NCBI RefSeq assembly: GCF_016695175.1
Contig: NZ_CP068023.1
Coordinates: forward strand, 43,501 to 107,500
Source: Pseudoalteromonas sp. GCY
Lineage (GTDB): Bacteria > Pseudomonadota > Gammaproteobacteria > Enterobacterales > Alteromonadaceae
DNA: 64,000 nucleotides
Direction: 5' to 3'
The notes below the pieces were generated by a model. The model searched no databases, was not told the DNA's origin, and was given only the letters and a program-made list of their open reading frames with translations. The translations under genes and the position numbers were made by a program. Of the stretch, positions 15,600-25,104 are shown one piece after another. Positions within the stretch are counted from its first letter, which is position 1. Each line of letters opens with the position of its first letter.

Positions 15600-16316
15600 T
15601 TACCTCAAATGGCGGCCACCGTCGATTTGTACCGTGCGTCCTGTCATATAGTTGCTAGAGAGTATCATGTCGACACTATTGATAACTTCTTTGCTACCAG
15701 GCTCAATTCCCATAATAGACTTTTTCAAGGTTTTTGCCTTGTACTCATCACTATCGTCTTGATTAAAGATGATAAGAGAAGGTGCAATGCTATTCACTTT
15801 GATGTTAGGTGCAAACTTAGCGGCAAATGACCGAGTTAAGTTATCTAATGCAGCTTTACTAGCGGCATAGGCAATGTGTTTTGGACTGCCTTTTTCTACT
15901 ACATAGTCAGTAATATGGATCACATCGCTGACGTTATTCCTGGCTGTCAATAAGTCGCTCAAGGCATGATTGATCAAATAAGGGACTTTAGCGTGGATCC
16001 GCATCATATTGTCGAATAATGCTGAAAAATCAGGGTTGTTGGCTTCACAATCCCAGCTCGATGCATTGTGGATGATGGCACTGAGTGCGTCGGTATGGGC
16101 ACGAATTTGGTTGTTGAGTTGCGTGATAGCTTCTGGTTCATCAAAATCAGCCTTGATACAAATGGCACCTAGCGATTCTAGTTCATCGATGACTTGGTGT
16201 TTGGTGCGATACGTCAATATGACGGCTTGCTGTTTAGCGAGAAAGTGCTTCACCAAAGCAAGTCCAATGCGCTGTGCGCCACCAGTAATTAAAATAGGTG
16301 CAGCTGCTGGGCTCAT
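15600..16316 (-). CDS. folM: Dihydromonapterin reductase, FolM
   Basis: The 238-residue short-chain dehydrogenase has the NAD(P)-binding GGAQRIG loop, the catalytic Tyr/Lys in AYAASK (after HIA), and the FolM-type sequence around 'ILTYRTKHQVIDEL' and 'DYVVEKGSPKHIAYAASKAALDNLTRSFA', close to E. coli FolM. The C-terminal segment SNYMTGRTVQIDGGRHLR also matches. It reduces dihydromonapterin to tetrahydromonapterin, the cofactor of phenylalanine hydroxylase in some bacteria. It is the first gene of folM-folE-folX, downstream of nadE. Confidence 0.92.
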   Translation of the reverse strand: MSPAAAPILITGGAQRIGLALVKHFLAKQQAVILTYRTKHQVIDELESLGAICIKADFDEPEAITQLNNQIRAHTDALSAIIHNASSWDCEANNPDFSALFDNMMRIHAKVPYLINHALSDLLTARNNVSDVIHITDYVVEKGSPKHIAYAASKAALDNLTRSFAAKFAPNIKVNSIAPSLIIFNQDDSDEYKAKTLKKSIMGIEPGSKEVINSVDMILSSNYMTGRTVQIDGGRHLR

Positions 16317-16348
16317 ACGTTAATCACCTTGTGAATTGAGAGATTAGG

Positions 16349-16384
16349 GTTGGCAGGACGAATAATGGGTTATCTCCTGCCAAC
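16349..16384 (-). terminator. Hairpin between nadE and folM
   Basis: A perfect 10-bp inverted repeat, GTTGGCAGGA (16349-16358) and TCCTGCCAAC (16375-16384), with a 16-base loop lies 5 bases after the nadE stop. There is no T run, so it may be a weak terminator, an attenuator or a processing stem between nadE and the pterin genes. Confidence 0.5.
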
Positions 16385-16388
16385 AATA

Positions 16389-17225
16389 CTATTGTTCGTC
16401 GTATACCGTAGGAATTGGTTGACGCTTGTGTTGTGTGCGCTGATAGATGGCAATAAGCTTTTCGCTCACTTCACTGCTTACGGGCTTACCTTCAAGGAAA
16501 TCATCAATATTGTCATAGCTTAGTCCCAGCGCTTCTTCGTCGGAAAGGCCTGGACGGTCGCATTCGAGATCTGCTGTCGGTACTTTATGTACTAGTCCGG
16601 CAGGTGCCCCGAGAAAAGCCGCTAGTGCGCGAACTTGGCGTTTTGACAGGCCAAACAAGGGCGCTAAGTCGCAGGCGCCGTCACCAAACTTGGTATAAAA
16701 GCCCGTGATGTTTTCAGCGCTGTGATCGGTGCCGACTACTAAACCGCGAGTCAGGCCTGCTATTTCGTACTGCGCTACCATGCGCTGGCGTGCTTTTACG
16801 TTTCCTTTAATAAAATCTACGCTGGCTTGTGATGGTAATTGAAGGTTGCCACCTTCCATTGACGCAAGCGCTTGCTCGTGCATAGCATCCGCCGCAGGTT
16901 TGATATTGACCGTTAAGCGCTGACTTGGCTGGATAAACTCAAGCGCAAGTTGCGCTTCATCTTCATCAGCTTGAACGCCATACGGTAAGCGCATGGCAAT
17001 AAATTTATAAGCCCCAGTACCATGTTCAGCATTGAGTTCATCGATAGCCAGCTGGCATAGGCGTCCACAGGTTGACGAATCAACCCCTCCGCTTATGCCA
17101 AGCACTAGGGTGAAGCAGCCAGAGGCTTGTAATCGTGCTTTTAAAAATGAGACACGTCGTTTGACTTCAAATTCTGGGTCAATAATTGGCTGAACTTTCA
17201 TTTCGGCCATGATTGCTTCACGCAT
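16389..17225 (-). CDS. nadE: Ammonia-dependent NAD+ synthetase
   Basis: The 278-residue protein has the PP-loop SGGVDSS near residue 46, the [21 protein letters not shown] block and the C-terminal 'TVYDEQ'. It converts deamido-NAD+ to NAD+ with ATP and ammonia. No glutaminase domain is present, and length fits the E. coli NadE. The start at 17225 is supported by GAGGAA upstream. The gene heads the nadE-folM-folE-folX run, though a hairpin lies between nadE and folM. Confidence 0.94.
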   Translation of the reverse strand: MREAIMAEMKVQPIIDPEFEVKRRVSFLKARLQASGCFTLVLGISGGVDSSTCGRLCQLAIDELNAEHGTGAYKFIAMRLPYGVQADEDEAQLALEFIQPSQRLTVNIKPAADAMHEQALASMEGGNLQLPSQASVDFIKGNVKARQRMVAQYEIAGLTRGLVVGTDHSAENITGFYTKFGDGACDLAPLFGLSKRQVRALAAFLGAPAGLVHKVPTADLECDRPGLSDEEALGLSYDNIDDFLEGKPVSSEVSEKLIAIYQRTQHKRQPIPTVYDEQ

Positions 17226-17285
17226 ACTGGTTCCTCAATACTATCGGGGCGATAAACTTCTATTATGTTGGTGCTGACGCGCTTT

Positions 17286-17915
17286 TTAAAGCCCTAAATG
17301 TGCTTTGATGGTGGCGAGCTCTTGCTTTAATTGTTCGATCTCGGCAATCAAGCTTTCGATTTCGCTGTCATTTTGTGTGCAGGTTATGGGTTCTGCCGAC
17401 GTTGCTTCTGGTTCAACGACTTGATCGCCAAACAAGTGTTGATATCGACTTTCTCGTTTTCCAGACTCTTTGGCAAGCTTAACCACATAATCATGTTCTT
17501 GCATGGCACTTAATGTCGATTCAACGTCCTGTACGGAGCTAAATTCTGCGAGACGGCTGCTGCGGGTGCGCAGTTCACCTGGGGTTTGTGGTCCACGCAG
17601 TAACAATAAACAGATAATCGCTTTTTGTTTTGCGTTGACTTTTAGGTAGCCAAAATCACTGTTACAAAAGCGCTGGCTATACTTGTCGACGCGACCAGAC
17701 AGTGCTTCATCACAGGTAATTAAGCGTTTTTCTTGTAGGCGAGTCAGTGTGTCTAGCACGTCATTTTGAGAGAGTTCCATCACCGGCTCGCGATTCGACT
17801 TTTGATTGCACGCATTCGTGAGGCCGTTGAGTGACATCGGATATTGTTCTGGGGTGGTGACTTGCTTTTCGATTAAGCTACCCAGTACACGTTGCTCTTG
17901 AGTATCTAAGTGCAT
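17286..17915 (-). CDS. yceH: YceH family protein (DUF480)
   Basis: The 209-residue protein begins MHLDTQEQRVLGSLIEKQ, followed by TTPEQYPMSLNGLTNACNQKSNREPV, both characteristic of YceH, which has two winged-helix domains. The C-terminal 35 residues form a likely coiled coil (SEIESLIAEIEQLKQELATI). The ATG at 17915 has AAGGA upstream, so the 14 extra N-terminal residues of the open frame are not used. Its role is unknown. It has no visible catalytic motif. Confidence 0.92.
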   Translation of the reverse strand: MHLDTQEQRVLGSLIEKQVTTPEQYPMSLNGLTNACNQKSNREPVMELSQNDVLDTLTRLQEKRLITCDEALSGRVDKYSQRFCNSDFGYLKVNAKQKAIICLLLLRGPQTPGELRTRSSRLAEFSSVQDVESTLSAMQEHDYVVKLAKESGKRESRYQHLFGDQVVEPEATSAEPITCTQNDSEIESLIAEIEQLKQELATIKAHLGL

Positions 17916-18007
17916 CACTTTCCTTATTTTTGTTGTTGCTGAGATGAATAACACCATCTTGATAGTAGCAATATAACGCCAATATTTAGTGTAGCAAAGT
18001 GCGTGAA

Positions 18008-21000
18008 CTAATTTTGTTGGGCCGCAGGCGAAGGTGCCTGAGTTATTTGCTGAGGTTTTATTTGCAGAAGTTTGGCTTTTAGCTCATCAAAGTCAATCGG
18101 TTTGGTGAGGTAGTCATCCATACCAGCATTGAGGCATTTTTCTCTATCACCTTGCATCGCGTTGGCGGTGAGTGCAATGATCACGCTATTTTGATGGATT
18201 TTTCCGGCAACACCTTGGCGGATCTGCTGTGCTGCCTGATAACCATCCATCACTGGCATCTGACAATCCATTAGAATTACATCGTAAGGATTGTTAGTTG
18301 ATTGCAAGTGTGCAAGTGCTAACTCTCCATTTTCTTGACAGACTACTTTTGCACCTAAACGTTCTAACATCGTCATCGCAACGGTTTGGTTTATCCGATT
18401 ATCTTCCACCAATAAGATTGAGCGTGCTAACAGAGGGTCTGCATTGATAGGCGAGTCGGTTTTGACGGATTTCGGCTTGTCTGGATCTTGATAATCAGCG
18501 TTGAATACCTGAAGTGCTGCATATGGTGTGATAGGATAGTACACCCGCTCACAGGAGGAAAATAGCGAGAGCGTTTCGCTACTTTGTTCTTCGACAGCAA
18601 CCACATGAACGATCTGTTGTTGTGTTAGCAGCGTTTTGAGTGCTTGTTGTTTTTTCCGCGGCGCGGCATTGAGTAACTTGGCATCCAAAATAACAGCAAG
18701 ATGTGAGGATGGCTGTTGTAGTTGTGTCATGAGCATATCAAGTTGCTGCACGTATAAGCACGTGATATGCCAAGGCTTTAGTAGTTTACCGTAGTCTTCA
18801 TTGATTTCGCTTAATATATATAACGTTGAATTATCAGACTTTTCATGCGCGGTAATGGGTTTAGCTGCTGTTAGTAGTACATTACAGGAAAACGTGCTGC
18901 CAACGTGCTCTTTACTAAATGCTTGTAGGTCGCCACCGAGCAATTGAGACAATTGCTTTGCAATGGTGAGACCAAGCCCAGTACCACCATATTGCCGAGT
19001 GGTTGATAAATCTGCTTGGGTAAATGAATCAAACACTTTATTGAGTTTTTCCTTTGAAATACCAATACCGGTATCTTCTACACTGCACCATAACCGAGTT
19101 TGATCGCCCGTTTGTTCGGTATGGCAGCTTAATGTCACTGAACCATCATGGGTGAACTTAATCGCATTGCTTAGCAAATTATTAAGGATTTGTTTGAGGC
19201 GATTAGGATCTGTTTGCGCAGTATGGACTTTCATGCCTGACAGATCGATATGTAGCCGGTTATTGTTGGCATCAGCGGCGTGCACAAACCCAGACAGCAT
19301 ATTACTTAACATCTCGATAAGATCGAACTCAACAAATTCTATCGTTAGCTTACCAGCCTCAATTTTGGAAAAGTCGAGAATGTCATTAATGATGGTGAGC
19401 AAGGATTTCGCTGAACTATGTGCCAAAGAGAGCTGGTGGTGTTGAGTCGAAGTGAGTTGTGAGTGCATGACGAGCTCAACCATGCCCATGACGCCATTGA
19501 GTGGAGTGCGTATCTCATGACTCATACTTGCTAAAAACTCAGCCTTCATTTTTGCGGATTGCTCTGCTAAATCTTTATCAATGATAGCTTTATTTTTCGC
19601 TTTCTGATGGGCTTTATTGATAAAAAGGCTTCCTAACATGGCGGCGATAGACTTTATTAAACGGATATCGCTTTGACCCCAAGCTGGACTTACTACGTCG
19701 TACTCGGCACAAAGTACTCCTAAAGTTTGGTTTTTATGACTGATAGGGCAGCAAAGCATCGCCTTAATTTCAAAAGGTTCAAGGTACGTTGTGGTGAGGG
19801 CCATCGTTGCAGGGTGGTTTTCAGCTTGCTCTGCCGCAATTATTTGGCCACTCTCAATTGCATTGAATAACGCTGGCGCTATTGCTTTTCGCCAAGGAGG
19901 AAAGTGCTCTAAGTTATCCATCGCTGCAGTTGTAAAACACACCGGGATCAGCTGATTTTTATCCTCATTAAATTGCCAAATGCTGACTTTATTAACCTCC
20001 ACTCCTTTTTTACAGGTATCTGCACAGAGTGTGAGTGCCTTACTGAGATGGTTATTGAGGATGGCTTCGTGAGAGCTCAAATGGGCAAGGAGCTCATTAT
20101 TTTTGGCGAATTTATCATGTTCCATCTCCATTATTTTGCGTTTATGGATGTTTTGAATGGAACCAAAAATGTGGGTAGTGCGTTTGCCACTGCGAATAGC
20201 GCGTGCTTTCACTAGCACCCATAAGTCATCCTGATTTTGGGTTTGGATGATAAATTCTTCTTCGAACTCATGGCCTGCTTTTATAAGTGCATCAACACAG
20301 TCTTGCAAGCGCTTTCTGTGTATACCAGCTTTGAAAAACTCTGTGGTATTCATCCAAGAGGGCTGAAATTGCCTTGGCACGCAGAAAATACTCCGGGTGA
20401 CGTCCGACCAAATAATATCGCGTGTTTTGACGTTAATTTCCCATGCACCAACTTCTGCGAGTATGCCCATATTGGTAAGTGATAAAGCATTGCGTTGAAG
20501 TTGCGATAGCAGTCGAGTGATAAAGATAAATGCGGCAATAAAGATGATAATCAGCGCGATGATAGCTAAGCGAAAAGGCCATACCGCGGTTGCCGCTGGT
20601 TGCCAGCCAACGCGAGGCACGGCGTAGAGTTCCCATTCACCGGAGGGCACGTTAACACTAAATGCGATGGGGGCAAGTGAGTGTATATTGCTGTTGCCAT
20701 AAAAGTACTCTCCTTCTCGACCTTTGCCATCGACGCCTTGAATCGCTAACAGATATTGACTTTCTAATGCGGTAAAATTTGCTTGTTGATACAAGCCATC
20801 CATATCGAGTACGACAGAGAGCAATCCCCAGAAGTGAGTTTTGTCGGTGTAAACCGGAACTCTTGCGATTAAGCCTGTGCCTCCTTGAAGCAACTCTAGT
20901 GGGCCTGCCATCACGATTTCGAGACTCTCTTTGGCGAGTAATGCACCGTATTTTTGCGTCGGATGGGTTTGATAGTCTAGGCCTATGGCTTTTTCATTGC

Positions 21001-21364
21001 CTTTTAAAGGATAAATATAGTCGAGCCGCATATTTGGGGCTGCCCCGATATTGCGAAGGATTTGGCTACTATCGAATAAGGGTTTTGCGAGCTGTTCGAA
21101 GCGAGCTTGAGAGAGCTCGGATTGACCTGAAAGGGCAATGCCTAGCCCTCTGACAAGTTGTACATTTTTCGCCAAAATTCCTTCTATTTTGGTGCGGTAG
21201 ACATTCACTTCCTCGGTTGAGCGGCTCTTCTCTATCGCGATTAAGCGGCGATAGTTTACTTGATCAACATACCATGCCACCGCGATGATCACGACTAGCA
21301 AAAGCCAGAAGCTACATTTCACAAAGCGAAATTTAAGTGGTGATGTCGATAGTTCAGAGATCAT
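18008..21364 (-). CDS. CHASE-domain hybrid sensor histidine kinase
   Basis: This 1118-residue protein has a first membrane helix (residues 16-32), a periplasmic CHASE domain of about 220 residues, a second helix near 265-285 and then a PAS fold (SVTRSIFCVPRQF), a GAF domain (CPISHKNQTLGVLCAEY), HisKA with the phosphorylatable His in [11 protein letters not shown] near 615, HATPase_c with N, G1 and G2 boxes (NNLLSNAIKFT, DTGIGI, GTGLGLTI) and one receiver whose phospho-acceptor Asp lies in ILMDCQMPVMDG near residue 1031. A stretch of about 130 residues between HATPase and the receiver resembles a degenerate receiver. It is a single gene with its own promoter region. The ligand is unknown, but CHASE domains bind small molecules. 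Confidence 0.92.
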   Translation of the reverse strand: MISELSTSPLKFRFVKCSFWLLLVVIIAVAWYVDQVNYRRLIAIEKSRSTEEVNVYRTKIEGILAKNVQLVRGLGIALSGQSELSQARFEQLAKPLFDSSQILRNIGAAPNMRLDYIYPLKGNEKAIGLDYQTHPTQKYGALLAKESLEIVMAGPLELLQGGTGLIARVPVYTDKTHFWGLLSVVLDMDGLYQQANFTALESQYLLAIQGVDGKGREGEYFYGNSNIHSLAPIAFSVNVPSGEWELYAVPRVGWQPAATAVWPFRLAIIALIIIFIAAFIFITRLLSQLQRNALSLTNMGILAEVGAWEINVKTRDIIWSDVTRSIFCVPRQFQPSWMNTTEFFKAGIHRKRLQDCVDALIKAGHEFEEEFIIQTQNQDDLWVLVKARAIRSGKRTTHIFGSIQNIHKRKIMEMEHDKFAKNNELLAHLSSHEAILNNHLSKALTLCADTCKKGVEVNKVSIWQFNEDKNQLIPVCFTTAAMDNLEHFPPWRKAIAPALFNAIESGQIIAAEQAENHPATMALTTTYLEPFEIKAMLCCPISHKNQTLGVLCAEYDVVSPAWGQSDIRLIKSIAAMLGSLFINKAHQKAKNKAIIDKDLAEQSAKMKAEFLASMSHEIRTPLNGVMGMVELVMHSQLTSTQHHQLSLAHSSAKSLLTIINDILDFSKIEAGKLTIEFVEFDLIEMLSNMLSGFVHAADANNNRLHIDLSGMKVHTAQTDPNRLKQILNNLLSNAIKFTHDGSVTLSCHTEQTGDQTRLWCSVEDTGIGISKEKLNKVFDSFTQADLSTTRQYGGTGLGLTIAKQLSQLLGGDLQAFSKEHVGSTFSCNVLLTAAKPITAHEKSDNSTLYILSEINEDYGKLLKPWHITCLYVQQLDMLMTQLQQPSSHLAVILDAKLLNAAPRKKQQALKTLLTQQQIVHVVAVEEQSSETLSLFSSCERVYYPITPYAALQVFNADYQDPDKPKSVKTDSPINADPLLARSILLVEDNRINQTVAMTMLERLGAKVVCQENGELALAHLQSTNNPYDVILMDCQMPVMDGYQAAQQIRQGVAGKIHQNSVIIALTANAMQGDREKCLNAGMDDYLTKPIDFDELKAKLLQIKPQQITQAPSPAAQQN

Positions 21365-21559
21365 GGTGCTTCTGTGTTGAAGACGATGATTTAACTATAG
21401 TTCAGTCCTCGCAAAGCGAAATCTAATTAAACAAAATAAAATGCTTTAACTTGATTGTCTTATCACTGTGACAAAGTCGAGAAAATTGGTTTATTAGCCA
21501 ATGACATGCTATATCTTCTAGGCATAAATTAGCGCTGGATACATTGTTAAGGGATGGTC

Positions 21560-23854
21560 ATGCTTACTTGGATTAAACGAATTGTTGTCGCTCTGCTGCT
21601 ACTGGTATTGCTTGGCACTGCAAGTATATACGGCTTGCTTGCGCTGAGCTTGCCCACACTGGATGGTAAAGGAAGTACATCGGAGATAGATAATACAGTG
21701 ACGATAGCGCGAGATGCCATGGGGCAAGCCGTGGTGTCGGCTGACACCCGAGCTGATGCATCGTATGGATTGGGTTTTGCGCATGGTCAGGACCGTTTTT
21801 TTCAAATGGACTTGCTGCGTCGCAATGCTGCAGGTGAGTTGAGTGAGTTATTTGGCTCGGCGGCCATTAACCTTGATGAAAGCATGCGTTTCCATCAATT
21901 CAGAAAACGGGCAAAGCTTATCTTGATGTCCTTACCTGAGGCGCATAGACAAATCCTTGAGCGTTATACACAAGGGGTGAACGATGGGCGAGTACAATCT
22001 GGTTTCACCAGTTTTGAATACCTGCTTCTAGGTGCAACTCCTGCACCATGGCAGCCAGAAGACAGCTTACTCACTATTTTTAGCATGTATCTAGACTTGC
22101 AAGCGGGTACTTATGAGCGCGATGAAACCCTAATTGCGCTTAAGCAGCAATACGGCCAAGGTATGCTCGATTTTATCTTGCAGCCCAGTCAATATCAGGC
22201 TGCTTTGGATAACAGTGTAATAACGGCATCTCCGGTCACTATTCCTGCATTACAGCAGCAAATCGTGCAAGCTCAGCCATCACATATTGCCGATGTGCCG
22301 CTTTACGGCAGTAATAATTGGGCGGTAACAGGTGCGCTCACAAAGACAGGGGCGGCAATGCTATCCGATGATATGCACCTTGGCTTAAATGTGCCGTCGA
22401 TTTGGTATCGCGCCCAGCTGAATTATCAGGAGCAAGGCAGTGCATTTCAGGTAACTGGGGTGTCGTTGCCGGGCGCTCCAGCCATTGTTGTTGGGAGTAA
22501 TAATCGTATAGCGTGGGGGTTCACTAATGGTTATTTAGATACTGCCGATTGGATTGAGCTTGACGCAGACGCCAAGACGCAGTTCATTGCTGAAGAAATT
22601 AAATTGCCTGATGGCAAAAGCCATACCTATCAATTGGAAATGAGTGCGTTCGGTCCCGTTAAACAACTTGGAGATAGGAAGCTAGCACTGAGTTGGGTTG
22701 CTCATCAACCCTATGCGGTAAACCTTGAGCTTGTGCAACTTGAGCGATTAACCGAAACTCAGCAAGCGACAGCGCATGCCAAAAAGGTGGGGATCCCAGT
22801 ACAAAACTTGATGGTGGTAGACAGTAAAGGGGCAGCCGCTTGGACGCCGATGGGGGCTATTCCTGCACGTAAAATGGCTCATGACACGGCGTTGAATACA
22901 GAGCAATATGAGCAAGCGTGGCAGAACAACGAACAAGTTCGCCCGGTTGTGCAAAACCCTGAAAACGGCAAATTGTGGACGGCCAATTCTCGCGTGGTTT
23001 CGGTTGCAGATAATCAAAGGTTTGGTGATGGCGGCTATGCGTTAGGTGCACGTGCCGTGCAGATCCGCGATGGACTTTTAGGTCAGCAACAATTTACGGA
23101 AGCGGATTTCTATCAGCTGCAATTGGACAATCGCGCCAAGTTTTTAGCGCCGTGGCACGAGCACTTAGTATCCTTATTGCAGAATCAACATTCCCCATCT
23201 TTTGAAAATGATATTTCGCTCCTCAATGACTGGCAGGCGTGTGCTTGTGCCGATTCAGTCGGTTACACCTTAGTGAAAGCCTATCGCAATGCACTGATCG
23301 ACACACTTTACGCACCCTTGGAACAGCACTTAAACACGCAAAAATTGTCGCTGAAGCCGGTTAAGCGCTATCTTGAGCCTGGACTCTGGCAGCTCTTAAC
23401 CGAACAACCAAATAGCTGGTTAGGCGAGCATGATTCTTGGGTTGAGTTAGAGCTGGCTGCTTACAAGCTCGCCAAGCAGCAACTTAGCGAAAGATATGGC
23501 AGTAATATGGCAGCTTGGCGTTGGGGGGATGTGAATGCACTCAAGGTGCAGCATCCGTTTTCAAAACAAATGCCAATGCTGAGTGGTTTGTTAGATATGC
23601 CAACCGCACAAGCCTTTGGTGATACCTTTATGCCTGCGGTGCAGGGTAAATCATTCGGCGCGTCACAGCGCTTTATCGCACAACCTGGTCATTTACAAAA
23701 TGCAATTTTAACGGTTGCTGGTGGACAAAGTGAACATCCTTTATCGCCGTTTTATCGGTCAGGCTTTGCTGATTATGCCGAAGGGGAGAATACCCCCTTG
23801 CTACCTGGTGAATTAACTCACCAGATAGTGATCACGCCTAATTCGTCTAAATAA
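21560..23854 (+). CDS. Penicillin acylase family N-terminal nucleophile hydrolase
   Basis: The 764-residue protein begins with a hydrophobic segment that may be a signal peptide or anchor (TWIKRIVVALLLLVLLGTASIYGLLALSL). The self-processing site is Gly250-Ser251 in LYGSNNWAVTG; the serine becomes the N-terminal nucleophile of the beta subunit, as in penicillin G acylase and quorum-quenching AHL acylases. The alpha chain has RWDLL-like 'RFFQMDLLRRNAAGELSELFG'. The start at 21560 has TAAGGGA six bases away, better placed than the ATG at 21554. Substrate classes include beta-lactams and acyl-homoserine lactones; which applies cannot be read here. Confidence 0.88.
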   Translation: MLTWIKRIVVALLLLVLLGTASIYGLLALSLPTLDGKGSTSEIDNTVTIARDAMGQAVVSADTRADASYGLGFAHGQDRFFQMDLLRRNAAGELSELFGSAAINLDESMRFHQFRKRAKLILMSLPEAHRQILERYTQGVNDGRVQSGFTSFEYLLLGATPAPWQPEDSLLTIFSMYLDLQAGTYERDETLIALKQQYGQGMLDFILQPSQYQAALDNSVITASPVTIPALQQQIVQAQPSHIADVPLYGSNNWAVTGALTKTGAAMLSDDMHLGLNVPSIWYRAQLNYQEQGSAFQVTGVSLPGAPAIVVGSNNRIAWGFTNGYLDTADWIELDADAKTQFIAEEIKLPDGKSHTYQLEMSAFGPVKQLGDRKLALSWVAHQPYAVNLELVQLERLTETQQATAHAKKVGIPVQNLMVVDSKGAAAWTPMGAIPARKMAHDTALNTEQYEQAWQNNEQVRPVVQNPENGKLWTANSRVVSVADNQRFGDGGYALGARAVQIRDGLLGQQQFTEADFYQLQLDNRAKFLAPWHEHLVSLLQNQHSPSFENDISLLNDWQACACADSVGYTLVKAYRNALIDTLYAPLEQHLNTQKLSLKPVKRYLEPGLWQLLTEQPNSWLGEHDSWVELELAAYKLAKQQLSERYGSNMAAWRWGDVNALKVQHPFSKQMPMLSGLLDMPTAQAFGDTFMPAVQGKSFGASQRFIAQPGHLQNAILTVAGGQSEHPLSPFYRSGFADYAEGENTPLLPGELTHQIVITPNSSK

Positions 23855-23876
23855 AACCAATTGTGTATGAGGGGGG

Positions 23877-24947
23877 TTAACTTACGCCCTCCGATACACG
23901 CAAAATCGGTGCTGCGGTAACACGGTTTCGACCTGAATGTTTGCTGTCGTAAAGTGCGGCATCCGCATGTTGAATGACAACCTCAAAAGATTGACTAGGG
24001 TCCCAATTTGCAACGCCAAAACTCATGGTGACTTTAAGAATGTCGTTTTCAAAACTGGTGGCTTCGACAGCTCGTCGTAATTTTTCCATACGCTGCATTG
24101 CTTCTCCACTCGAGCAGGGCGCCAGCACGATTAAAAACTCTTCACCACCCCAACGAACGGCAATATCTGCAGGGTGAATATGCGCTTTGATTGTTTCGGC
24201 CACACTTTTTAAAATTTGATCTCCTTTGTCATGGCCAAAGGTGTCGTTGATTTTTTTGAAGTGGTCAATATCGGCCATCACCAAGCATAAAGGTGAATGA
24301 GTGGAGATGCAGTTTTCTTTAGCATGGGTGATTAGTTCGCGCGCATAGCGGCGGTTGAACATTTGCGTGAGCGGATCGTTTGCGGCGAGTTCTTCTAATT
24401 TGTCTCTTTGTTGCACCGTCATCTTACGTATGTGGCTGATCGTGTAGATCATCGGAATGCCACATATAAGCACATTGGCAAAATGCACATAGGGAATTAA
24501 CTGTTGATAGCGATACTGATAGGCAATATCGCCGAATAACAACTCTAAGAAAGCGAATAGCGTGATCAGCACAACGGAATAAATAACGGCGTTACGTAAC
24601 CTAAGCTGATAATCTAGCAGCATGAGGCAAGATACTGTCCAGAGATAGTATTGAAATCCGAGTGACATGCCTAAGTAGGCACACACCAGTGTCGCATGTA
24701 TGGCGACTTCAAGGCAGAAAACCCGCAGTGCAATCGAGGGTTTACTCGCATCAATGAGCTTAATGCCTGTATACCACATTAGCACACTACCCACGTTTAC
24801 CAAGGCAAGTATGTTCACCTCTAAATGCCAGAATACACCAATAAGCCCAATGTGCAGCCACATGCAGTACACAGCCACGCGTCGTAATAATGCAAATTTT
24901 AATGCTTCTACTTGGTCTGGTTTGCTATAAGGGTGGTATTTAGTCAA
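23877..24947 (-). CDS. Membrane diguanylate cyclase (GGDEF domain)
   Basis: This 356-residue protein has about six N-terminal membrane segments (residues 30-170) and one C-terminal GGDEF domain. The active site reads RWGGEEF near residue 266, so cyclic-di-GMP synthesis from two GTP is expected. The inhibitory I-site RxxD, five residues upstream, is replaced by HPAD, so feedback inhibition at that site is unlikely. The start is a TTG (24947); no ATG is in reach until residue 29. It is convergent with the acylase, with 22 bases between stops. It is probably a membrane-sensing cyclase with an unknown input. Confidence 0.9.
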   Translation of the reverse strand: MTKYHPYSKPDQVEALKFALLRRVAVYCMWLHIGLIGVFWHLEVNILALVNVGSVLMWYTGIKLIDASKPSIALRVFCLEVAIHATLVCAYLGMSLGFQYYLWTVSCLMLLDYQLRLRNAVIYSVVLITLFAFLELLFGDIAYQYRYQQLIPYVHFANVLICGIPMIYTISHIRKMTVQQRDKLEELAANDPLTQMFNRRYARELITHAKENCISTHSPLCLVMADIDHFKKINDTFGHDKGDQILKSVAETIKAHIHPADIAVRWGGEEFLIVLAPCSSGEAMQRMEKLRRAVEATSFENDILKVTMSFGVANWDPSQSFEVVIQHADAALYDSKHSGRNRVTAAPILRVSEGVS

Positions 24948-25104
24948 ACGTAAGCTCTTGTGGTATTCACAATAAAATAAGTATAGAAGCTCTATTTTGA
25001 TTTGCCGTCTATTTGACCTAAGCTCTGGTTATTCGCTCAGCATCCAGCAAGGTTCGCTGTAGTAGAGTGAGAATTAGGTAGATAATAAAAGCTTTGGAGT
25101 TGAT

